DNA from: MGBC120314 sp964403785
GTDB lineage: Bacteria > Bacillota > Clostridia > Lachnospirales > Lachnospiraceae
DNA length: 60,485 nucleotides
Assembly: GCA_964403785.1 (NCBI GenBank)
Contig: CAYOHM010000001.1
Span: 1-60,485, forward strand
Reading direction: 5' to 3'
Below, piece by piece: positions 51,986 through 59,243 of the stretch; the stretch's first letter is position 1; each line of letters starts with the position of its first letter. The translations under genes and the position numbers were made by a program. The notes under the pieces are model-generated. The model had not been told where the DNA came from and ran no database searches. It worked only from the letters and a program-made list of their open reading frames with translations.

Positions 51986-53359
51986 TTAATAGTTCATTAT
52001 CTCATCGTTTGTTCCTATGATGATTTTGCAGTCCTTGTGTATATTATTAAGAACCTTTATCATCATATCCTCCGAAATGGCAATGCATCCGGCAGTATAA
52101 TCACCCGATGCCACGTGGAGAAATATCGCTGAGCCCTTCATAGGAACACAATCCGAATTATAATCCAAAGCAAGCACATAGTTATACATTGGAGCATTGT
52201 CTATTATATGCTCCGCTGAATTCCATGCAAGCCCTGTTTCATTAGTTGTAACAAACTTATTATAATACTCGGAATCTGAATCATCAACCCAGTAGTAACT
52301 GTCATCAACCTTGGTATATGTATATCTGGTACCCGGATTTGACTTAATTCCAAATGCTGTTGTAAAACTGTATATTCCCTTCGGAGTTATCATTTCTCCC
52401 TCACTTGCCGTACCGATTCCGTATTTTGCGACAAGTGCCTGTGTTGAAAACAATTCCCTCCATACTCCGTCTGCATCCTTTACATGCATTGATAATTCAC
52501 CCGTAGTCTCGCCCTCTGCTGCCTCTACTATTATGAGCTGTCCCGCATCGGACGCCACATTTAACTTACTCACATAATCATATGGCAGCTCACCGGTTAA
52601 ATTCTCGTCAAAAGGAGGTACAAAGTCATCATCTCCACCATAGCTGTCATTATCAGTAAAATCCCACCATTCACCTTTATATCCGGTAAAACCGTATTCC
52701 TTCATCACATCCTCAAGAAGCTGTGCATTCGCCGCCGCTTCATCATCACAGTCACTGTAATCCCTGTCTGCGAGTGTCGAAAAAGAGTCAAATTCCGTTG
52801 GCATATGCACCTCATCACCATTTAAGTCCACCAACGTGATATCCATTGTAAGTCCTGTATTATGCCCTGCCACTCCCTTTGCCGGATTGGCAACATAAAC
52901 TGCATTGGGGTATACCTCCCAAAGTCTTACCTGTGCCTCATAAGGTCTGTAAGCATCCCATATCTTCAGTCCATAACCCATTGAATTTAATTTTTCCTGA
53001 ACCTTCACAAGCTTCTTTACAGTTCCGCACCGCAGATACGCCTCACTGAAGTCATATATTCTTTCACCGGTAAAATTATTGGCCGTTGCGTATCTTAAAT
53101 CCACCACAAGGTTCGGAATATAATCCTTAAGGCGCACGAAATCCCCGTCATCAATATCCTCAAGCGGAATGATTTCAGTCTGAACTATCTGGGCAGTGCT
53201 CTCCGTATTTACGGCAGTTGCACTTTCCGATGCCTGTATTGAGTCTTCTGTGGCTTCTGTTATAGATATTGTCGGAAGTTCCTCTGTGTTTTCTGAGCAG
53301 CCGCACAAAAACATCGTCATTAAAACCCCTGATATAAATGTTTTATATAATTTATTCAT
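51986..53359 (-). CDS. Lipoprotein fusing VanX-like D-Ala-D-Ala dipeptidase (M15D) and YkuD L,D-transpeptidase
   Basis: A 457-residue lipoprotein (lipobox MFLCGC). Residues ~75-245 match the VanX/DdpX dipeptidase: LVVDLRYATANNFTGERIYD, KIWDAYRPYEAQ, AGHNTGLTMDITL (Zn His and Asp), and GEWWDFTD, where the usual EWWH ends in Asp. Residues ~265-457 are a YkuD L,D-transpeptidase with MITPKGIYSFTTAF and the active-site segment IFLHVASGDYTAGCIAIS (Cys codon at 52085-52087). The combination suggests trimming D-Ala-D-Ala and joining 3-3 cross-links at the wall. Translation is coupled to the upstream Cys-rich gene by a 4-bp overlap. Confidence 0.87.
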   Translation of the reverse strand: MNKLYKTFISGVLMTMFLCGCSENTEELPTISITEATEDSIQASESATAVNTESTAQIVQTEIIPLEDIDDGDFVRLKDYIPNLVVDLRYATANNFTGERIYDFSEAYLRCGTVKKLVKVQEKLNSMGYGLKIWDAYRPYEAQVRLWEVYPNAVYVANPAKGVAGHNTGLTMDITLVDLNGDEVHMPTEFDSFSTLADRDYSDCDDEAAANAQLLEDVMKEYGFTGYKGEWWDFTDNDSYGGDDDFVPPFDENLTGELPYDYVSKLNVASDAGQLIIVEAAEGETTGELSMHVKDADGVWRELFSTQALVAKYGIGTASEGEMITPKGIYSFTTAFGIKSNPGTRYTYTKVDDSYYWVDDSDSEYYNKFVTTNETGLAWNSAEHIIDNAPMYNYVLALDYNSDCVPMKGSAIFLHVASGDYTAGCIAISEDMMIKVLNNIHKDCKIIIGTNDEIMNY

Positions 53360-53625
53360 AACTGCTCCCTATTATTTTTCGCTAATTGAATTATATTTGC
53401 AATATTGCTCATTACATGCTCATAGCCGCCTTTTATATGTGGCTTTGAACAATTCATACAGCTCTTTACGCCGCTTTGCGTATATACAAAGTCGCCCCCG
53501 CATTTATCTCCCAGGGTATACAGCGGACAATAGCAAAAAAGACAGTTAAATTCTCCTTCATCCGATATTTTATGACATGGAAAATATTCGCACATTCTGT
53601 TTTGAATAAATTTATAATTATCCAT
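53356..53625 (-). CDS. Cysteine-rich small-domain protein (zf-like)
   Basis: An 89-residue protein with eight or more conserved Cys and His: RMCEYFPCHK, FNCLFCYCPLYTLGDKCGGDFVY, GVKSCMNCSKPHIKGGYEHV. This is the cysteine-rich small domain (zf-like), a putative metal-binding module of unknown role, sometimes fused to cobalamin-related decarboxylases. ATG 53625 with GGGTGG upstream is used; a TTG one codon before it is also in frame. Overlaps the wall-enzyme gene by 4 bp. Confidence 0.82.
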   Translation of the reverse strand: MDNYKFIQNRMCEYFPCHKISDEGEFNCLFCYCPLYTLGDKCGGDFVYTQSGVKSCMNCSKPHIKGGYEHVMSNIANIIQLAKNNREQL

Positions 53626-53681
53626 CAATTACCACCCCGCCTTAGTTTCGCAATCACTTAATAAATATAGTTATAGTTATC

Positions 53682-53710
53682 TTGAAAAAAAATACTTTTT
53701 ACTGTATAAT
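53682..53710 (+). promoter_or_regulatory. Sigma-A promoter of the DHH phosphoesterase gene
   Basis: TTGAAA (53682-53687), 17 bp, then TATAAT (53705-53710). Confidence 0.75.
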
Positions 53711-53763
53711 TATCTCATATATTTTTATAAGAATCAATTTTATTCATGAAAGGATTTATACAT

Positions 53764-54684
53764 ATGCGACTAATTACACGTTCAGATTTTGATGGTCTTG
53801 CATGCGGTGCTCTTCTTAAAGAAGCCGGAATCATTGATTCTTGGAAGTTTGCGCATCCTAAAGACCTTCAGGATGGTTTGGTTGAAATTGATGAAAATGA
53901 CTGTCTTGCCAATGTACCGTTTGTTGAGGGCTGCGGACTTTGGTTCGACCATCATTCAAGTGAGTTTGAAAGAAATCAGCTGGAGGGAAAATACAAAGGT
54001 GAAAGCCGTGTTACTCCTTCCTGTGCCAGAATCATATATGAGTACTATGGCGGAAAGGAACGTTTCCCACAGTTCGACGAAATGATGATTGCCGTTGATA
54101 AGGTTGATTCAGGGCATCTTACGATTGATGAGGTTATGAATCCGCAGGGATGGATTTTGATAGGTTTCCTTATGGACCCGAGAACAGGTCTTGGCCGTTG
54201 GAGACAGTTCACTATTTCCAATTATCAGTTAATGGAATTGCTTATGGATGCATGCCGTACAATGTCAACTCAGGAGATTCTTAACTTACCGGATGTCAAG
54301 GAAAGAATCGAGGTTTACAACGAGCAGACAGAAAAGTTCAAGGAAATGGTTACAAAGTACACACGTACCGAGGGTAACGTAATTATTTCCGACCTTCGTG
54401 GCGTTGACCCTATCTACACCGGTAATCGTTTTATGATTTACAGTATGTATCCTGAACAGAATATATCTGCATGGATTGTAAGCGGACGCGGCGGCAAGGG
54501 CTGTTCTGCGGCTGTCGGTTACAGTATTCTTAACAGAACATGCGATGTCAATGTCGGAAGTCTTATGCTCAAGTACAACGGAGGCGGTCACAAGGCAGTT
54601 GGCACATGCCAGTTCACTGACGAGAATATGGAAACAGACCTTCCAAAGATGCTTGCTGAGCTTTGCGAGTTGTCTAATAAATAA
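53764..54684 (+). CDS. DHH-family phosphoesterase
   Basis: A 306-residue protein. The N-terminus has RSDFDGLACGALLK (first metal motif) and LWFDHHSSE (DHH motif); MIAVDKVDSGHLT is the third Asp region. The C-terminal DHHA1-like part ends in MLKYNGGGHKAVGTCQF. This arrangement matches exopolyphosphatase-like or nanoRNase-like DHH proteins; the exact substrate cannot be set. ATG 53764 with AAAGGA upstream is preferred over the ATG six codons earlier. hisA follows 42 bp downstream. Confidence 0.88.
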   Translation: MRLITRSDFDGLACGALLKEAGIIDSWKFAHPKDLQDGLVEIDENDCLANVPFVEGCGLWFDHHSSEFERNQLEGKYKGESRVTPSCARIIYEYYGGKERFPQFDEMMIAVDKVDSGHLTIDEVMNPQGWILIGFLMDPRTGLGRWRQFTISNYQLMELLMDACRTMSTQEILNLPDVKERIEVYNEQTEKFKEMVTKYTRTEGNVIISDLRGVDPIYTGNRFMIYSMYPEQNISAWIVSGRGGKGCSAAVGYSILNRTCDVNVGSLMLKYNGGGHKAVGTCQFTDENMETDLPKMLAELCELSNK

Positions 54685-54726
54685 TTGTGAAGCAGACAAT
54701 CCTTATTTTTAGGGAGGATATTTGTG

Positions 54727-55512
54727 ATGGAATTTCGTCCATGCATAGATATACATAACGGCAAGGTCAAGCAGATTGTTGGCGGTTCACTGACGGACAG
54801 CGGGGCTGCAACCAATTTTGAGTCAGATTATGACGGTGCATATTATGCCCGTCTTTATGCAAAGCGCAAGCTCACCGGCGGTCACGTTATACTGCTCAAT
54901 CCCGCGTCATCCGAATACTATGAAGCGGATAAGCAGCAGGCATTGTCCGCCCTTAGTGCCACGCCCGGGCTTCTTCAGATTGGCGGCGGTATAAATGACT
55001 CAAATGCCAAAGAATTTATTGATGCCGGTGCATCCCATGTAATCGTCACCTCGTATGTATTTAAGGATGGCAAAATTAATTACGATAACATCAATAAGCT
55101 GGTATCCGCAGTCGGCAGGCAGCATATTGTATTTGACCTGAGCTGCCGTAGGAAGAATCAAAAATACTACATCGTTACCGACCGCTGGCAGAAATTTACT
55201 GATGTGGCAATAGACGATGCAGTTCTTGATGAATTTTCTTCATATTGTGATGAATTTCTTATTCATGCAGCGGATGTGGAGGGTAAATGTAACGGTATCG
55301 AGGAGGAATTGGTAAGAATTCTTGATTTGTGGCTTGCCTCCTCTGATAAGGATTTTGCCGTAACCTATGCGGGTGGTGTCGGAAGCTATGATGATATACG
55401 AACATTAAAACAGCTTTCACACAACAAAATCAACATTACCATTGGAAGTGCACTTAATCTTTTTGGCGGAGAGCTTGATTTTGACCGTATTCTTGATATT
55501 ATAAATGAATAA
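54727..55512 (+). CDS. hisA: HisA-like isomerase of the eukaryotic HIS6 type
   Basis: A 261-residue TIM-barrel enzyme of histidine synthesis, converting ProFAR to PRFAR. MEFRPCIDIHNGKVKQIVGGSLTD, GHVILLNPASSEYYEADKQQALSAL, LQIGGGINDSNAKEFIDAGASHVIVTSYVF and FDLSCRRKNQKYYIVTDRWQKF resemble yeast and plant HIS6 more than the standard bacterial HisA. The catalytic Asp candidates are in CIDIH and FDLSC. ATG 54727 with GGGAGG upstream is used; a GTG one codon earlier is possible. No other his genes are nearby. Confidence 0.87.
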   Translation: MEFRPCIDIHNGKVKQIVGGSLTDSGAATNFESDYDGAYYARLYAKRKLTGGHVILLNPASSEYYEADKQQALSALSATPGLLQIGGGINDSNAKEFIDAGASHVIVTSYVFKDGKINYDNINKLVSAVGRQHIVFDLSCRRKNQKYYIVTDRWQKFTDVAIDDAVLDEFSSYCDEFLIHAADVEGKCNGIEEELVRILDLWLASSDKDFAVTYAGGVGSYDDIRTLKQLSHNKINITIGSALNLFGGELDFDRILDIINE

Positions 55513-55552
55513 ATAACCGGTGTGCCGGGCAAACTGCCGACACACCGGTTAT
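55513..55552. terminator. Bidirectional terminator between hisA and fucO
   Basis: A 12-bp perfect outer stem (ATAACCGGTGTG / CACACCGGTTAT) with a GC-rich inner stem (CCGGGC..CTGCCG region), located between two convergent genes. Confidence 0.85.
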
Positions 55553-55566
55553 ATTTATGCCAGATT

Positions 55567-56712
55567 TTACATAAGACTCTTATAAAGCTCTGCGATTTCT
55601 TCTACTGAGGTATCCCTCGGATTTCCCGGACGGCATGCATCATCAAATGCAGACTGTGAAAGGAACGGTATATCTTCAGGCTTAACAATTTCCTTAAGGT
55701 CGGCAGGGATTCCGACATCCTTAGAAAGCTTCTTAACTGCATCAATAGCAGCCTTGCGATACTCCTCCTGAGTCATCTTATCCGTACCTTCAACGCCCAT
55801 AGCCTTCGCAATGTCGCGATACTTCTCGCCTGTTGCAGGTGCGTTGTATTCCATAACCGTTGGAAGAATGATTGCATTTGCAACGCCGTGAGGTGTGTCA
55901 TATAAAGCTCCGAGAGGATGTGCCATAGAATGAACAATTCCAAGACCTACATTGGAGAAGCCCATACCTGCTATGTACTGGCCAAGTGCCATGCCCTCTC
56001 TTCCTTCCGGCGTGTTATCAACCGCACCTCTCAGGCTCTTTGAAATAATCTCTATCGCTTTGATATGGAACATATCGGATAATTCCCATGCACCCTTTGT
56101 AATATATCCTTCAATAGCATGTGTGAGAGCATCCATACCGGTTGCTGCCGTAAGTCCCTTTGGCATTGTTGACATCATTTCAGGGTCAACAACTGCCACC
56201 ACAGGAATATCATGCACATCCACACAAACCATCTTACGGTTCTTCTCAACATCAGTGATTACATAATTAATGGTAACCTCTGCTGCCGTACCTGCTGTTG
56301 TAGGAACTGCAATGATAGGTACTGCCGGCTTAGTTGTAGGAGCAACTCCCTCAAGGCTTCTGACATCCGCAAACTCAGGATTGTTAATAATGATGCCGAT
56401 TGCCTTAGCTGTATCCATTGATGAACCACCGCCGATTGCAATCAGATAATCAGCTCCTGCTGCCTTGAATGCAGCCACACCACTCTGAACATTCTCGATG
56501 GTAGGATTAGGCTTGATATTTGAATATAATTCGTAGGCAAGCTCCGCGCCGTCCAGCACATCCAGCACCTTCTTTGTTACACCGAATTTAACAAGGTCTG
56601 GGTCTGAGCAAACTAATGCCTTCTTAAATCCTCTTGCCTTTGCTTCATCTGCGATGCTCTTAATAGCACCTGCTCCGTGGTATGATGTTTCATTGAGTAC
56701 AAAACGATTCAT
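55567..56712 (-). CDS. fucO: Lactaldehyde reductase (iron-containing alcohol dehydrogenase)
   Basis: A 381-residue Fe-dependent dehydrogenase. It is very similar by eye to FucO: RFVLNETSYHGAGAI, LIAIGGGSSMDTAKAIGI, TTAGTAAEVTINYVITD, GMDALTHAIEGYITKGAW, and metal-site AHPLGALYDTPHGVANAI. It reduces lactaldehyde from fucose or rhamnose breakdown to 1,2-propanediol using NADH. ATG 56712 with AAAGGAG is chosen; the frame opens with GTG three codons earlier. It follows fruK in the reverse operon order by ~38 bp. Confidence 0.92.
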   Translation of the reverse strand: MNRFVLNETSYHGAGAIKSIADEAKARGFKKALVCSDPDLVKFGVTKKVLDVLDGAELAYELYSNIKPNPTIENVQSGVAAFKAAGADYLIAIGGGSSMDTAKAIGIIINNPEFADVRSLEGVAPTTKPAVPIIAVPTTAGTAAEVTINYVITDVEKNRKMVCVDVHDIPVVAVVDPEMMSTMPKGLTAATGMDALTHAIEGYITKGAWELSDMFHIKAIEIISKSLRGAVDNTPEGREGMALGQYIAGMGFSNVGLGIVHSMAHPLGALYDTPHGVANAIILPTVMEYNAPATGEKYRDIAKAMGVEGTDKMTQEEYRKAAIDAVKKLSKDVGIPADLKEIVKPEDIPFLSQSAFDDACRPGNPRDTSVEEIAELYKSLM

Positions 56713-56750
56713 ATTATACACTCTCCTTTTATATCGCAGGTTATCCCTGT

Positions 56751-57656
56751 TTATTTTATCCTCTCATATATCTCCTGAATCTCCTTCTGCGTAGCAAGTT
56801 CAGTGGAAAAAGCGCTTGCAGTCCCCGCTGCCACAGCCAGTTTCAGCGCCTTGTCATATCCCAGCTCTGCAAGCATTCCTGTCAAAAAGCCCGCCACCAT
56901 GGAATCACCTGCGCCAACCGTATTTACCGCGTTCCCCCTCGGAGCCATACAGGTATATATTTTCCCGTCCTCCGATGCGAGTACCGCCCCCACTTCACCT
57001 AGAGATATAATTGCATTTACAGCTCCCATATCACGAAGTCTTTTGGCATATACTTTAGCCTCTTCGATTGTGTGAACCCTTACGTCAAACAATGCATAAA
57101 GCTCATCCTGATTGGGCTTAACAAGATATGGATGCAGATTTATCAGATTATGAAGCATCCGTCCATCCGTATCTACAACAGTTTTAATCTTTTTCTTAGT
57201 CAGATATTTAATTATATCGGAATATATATTCTGCGGAATTGATGCCGGAATACTTCCCGAAAGCACCACTATATCGTCCTCTTCCACCTCTTCAAGGATA
57301 TTCCAGAGTTCATCTATATATTCCTTTTCTATCTTTGGACCCTGTGCATTGATTTCCGTTTCTTTTCTGTCCTTAATCTTAACATTAATTCTTGACTGCC
57401 CCTCAGGCAGCTCAATGAATCTGCTGTCGCATCCTTTCTCCTTAACCTTCCTCACGATTTCCTGTCCGGTAAATCCTGCCACGAAGCCAATCGCCGTATT
57501 ACTTACCCCCAGCGTGTTAAGTATAAAGGATACATTTATGCCCTTACCGCCTGCAAGTATAGTATCCGAAACTGCTCTGTTGGTAGCTCCTATATTAAGA
57601 TTTTCAACATTCACCACATAGTCAAGTGATGGATTAAATGTCACCGTATAAACCAA
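56751..57656 (-). CDS. fruK: 1-Phosphofructokinase-like PfkB kinase
   Basis: A 301-residue PfkB-family sugar kinase. VTFNPSLDYVVNVENLNIGATNRA is the FruK/LacC N-terminus, AGGKGINVSFILNTLG the sugar-binding loop and NAVNTVGAGDSMVAGFLTGML the catalytic GAGD site. It phosphorylates fructose 1-phosphate or tagatose 6-phosphate. The start appears to be TTG at 57656, with GGGGAG upstream; no in-frame ATG lies near. No fruA or fruR is adjacent, and fucO follows downstream. Confidence 0.88.
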   Translation of the reverse strand: MVYTVTFNPSLDYVVNVENLNIGATNRAVSDTILAGGKGINVSFILNTLGVSNTAIGFVAGFTGQEIVRKVKEKGCDSRFIELPEGQSRINVKIKDRKETEINAQGPKIEKEYIDELWNILEEVEEDDIVVLSGSIPASIPQNIYSDIIKYLTKKKIKTVVDTDGRMLHNLINLHPYLVKPNQDELYALFDVRVHTIEEAKVYAKRLRDMGAVNAIISLGEVGAVLASEDGKIYTCMAPRGNAVNTVGAGDSMVAGFLTGMLAELGYDKALKLAVAAGTASAFSTELATQKEIQEIYERIK

Positions 57657-57713
57657 ATCAGACCACTCCCCGTTATGTAATTAAGGCAGACTTACGGGGG
57701 CTGCCTTATGCTC

Positions 57714-58316
57714 CTACCTCATTGCCTTCTTAATTGCATCAAGAAGCTCATCATATGTTTCATAAGCCGGAAGCTGCGGATTGTCGGCTTTAATCTTATC
57801 CGTACTCTTAAATAAAAAGCCTGCTTTACTTGCCTTAATCATTCCAAGGTCATTGTAGCTGTCACCGCTTGCTATCGTATCGTATCCGATGGACTGAAGT
57901 GCCTTAACGGTTGTAAGCTTTGACTGTTCGCATCTCATTTTAAAGCCTGTAATCTCACCATTATCGGCAACCTCAAGTGAATTGCAGAAAATTGTAGGCC
58001 AGCCTAATTTCTTCATAAGCGGAGTGGCGAACTGTGAAAAAGTGTCGCTGATGATAATCACCTGCGTTATTGAGCGAAGCTCGTCCAAAAACTCCTTAGC
58101 GCCCGGAATCGGGTCAATCTTGGCAATGGTGTCCTGAATTTCCTTAAGTCCAAGGCCATGCTCCTTTAAAATGCCGATACGCCACTTCATAAGCTTATCA
58201 TAATCGGGTTCATCCCTTGTAGTCTTCTTTAATTCAGGAATACCGCTTTCCTTTGCAAATGCAATCCAGATTTCCGGTACTAAAACGCCTTCCAAATCCA
58301 AACATGTAATATACAT
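57714..58316 (-). CDS. thrH: ThrH: phosphoserine phosphatase / homoserine phosphotransferase
   Basis: A 200-residue HAD-family enzyme. The nucleophile motif is CLDLEGVLVPEIWIAFA, where D7 is followed by L-E-G, the ThrH variant of DxDGT. IISDTFSQFATPLMKKLG and ASGDSYNDLGMI complete the HAD signatures. ThrH dephosphorylates phosphoserine and can transfer the phosphate to homoserine. GAGGAG precedes the ATG. No other serine or threonine genes are next to it. Confidence 0.93.
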   Translation of the reverse strand: MYITCLDLEGVLVPEIWIAFAKESGIPELKKTTRDEPDYDKLMKWRIGILKEHGLGLKEIQDTIAKIDPIPGAKEFLDELRSITQVIIISDTFSQFATPLMKKLGWPTIFCNSLEVADNGEITGFKMRCEQSKLTTVKALQSIGYDTIASGDSYNDLGMIKASKAGFLFKSTDKIKADNPQLPAYETYDELLDAIKKAMR

Positions 58317-58425
58317 TTTAATTCTCCTCTATTTATGTGTTTTATTAGGCGATTCCGAAGCTTTAGCAGCTTCAAAATCTACTCTTATTGTACCATAATC
58401 GAATTTTATTCTCAATAGACATTGT

Positions 58426-59205
58426 TCATAACAGTTTCCTGAGTTCACGGCTTCGTTTTATTTTGCGAAGCCATCCCATAAATCTGTTATAAAACCAAAA
58501 CGACTCCACTAAAATTATGTTAGCCCATCCGAGCTTATCCTTGGTAGTGCCGACATAACGTTTTCCTCCGACGGCTGTTGTTTTTTTAGTTTTAATATAT
58601 TTGATAAGGTCAGTTTCCTTTTTGATATCCGTTTTAAAATCGGTATAGCCCATTCCCACACATTCCGGTCTGTGTGCATCACTTCCTCCAAGAACCGGAC
58701 AATGATAAAACTGTGCGAGCATTTGTGCCCTTTCATTGCTTTCACTGTCCTCGCAGGCATTAAAGCCCTCCAGAAAATCGAATTTTGCAGCAACAGCCGT
58801 ATGCCTTCTGAATATTCCCGTGTTAAATACGCTCAAATGCTTTTCTCCGCACGGATGAGCAGGACCCAGTATCCCGCCATACTTATGAACAATATTTATA
58901 AGCATATAGACCGAAAGACCTCTGTACTCCAATATCCTGAGATGTATATTTTCCGGCATAATAACCAGCATATGACCCGCGTCAATCGTATCATATTCTA
59001 TTCCCTTAAGGACTACAAAATCCTTATGTTTTCTGCCCCTTACGGTATTTTGCCATGCACGGTAGCCGTTATAGGAATCGTGGTCTGTTACAAGCATCCC
59101 ATTAAAGCCCTTGCTTTTTAAGATGGATATATACTCTTCAATCGGAATTTTGCTGTCCACAGAGCCCTCTTTTGTGTGACAGTGCATATCAAATCGTACC
59201 TGCAT
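58426..59205 (-). CDS. PHP-domain metallohydrolase
   Basis: A 259-residue PHP domain protein. Metal motifs: FDMHCHTKEGS (HxH), VTDHDSY, IEYDTIDAGHML (E and H), GPAHPCGEK and GGSDAHRPECVG. The last ~40 residues are basic and aromatic (WANIILVESFWFYNRFMGWLRKIKRSRELRKLL), possibly membrane-associating. Relatives are phosphoesterases including nucleases and histidinol-phosphatase-like enzymes; the substrate is unknown. Confidence 0.87.
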   Translation of the reverse strand: MQVRFDMHCHTKEGSVDSKIPIEEYISILKSKGFNGMLVTDHDSYNGYRAWQNTVRGRKHKDFVVLKGIEYDTIDAGHMLVIMPENIHLRILEYRGLSVYMLINIVHKYGGILGPAHPCGEKHLSVFNTGIFRRHTAVAAKFDFLEGFNACEDSESNERAQMLAQFYHCPVLGGSDAHRPECVGMGYTDFKTDIKKETDLIKYIKTKKTTAVGGKRYVGTTKDKLGWANIILVESFWFYNRFMGWLRKIKRSRELRKLL

Positions 59206-59243
59206 ATCTCTGCCCCCGCATTCTTATAAATTATTTTTCCTGT

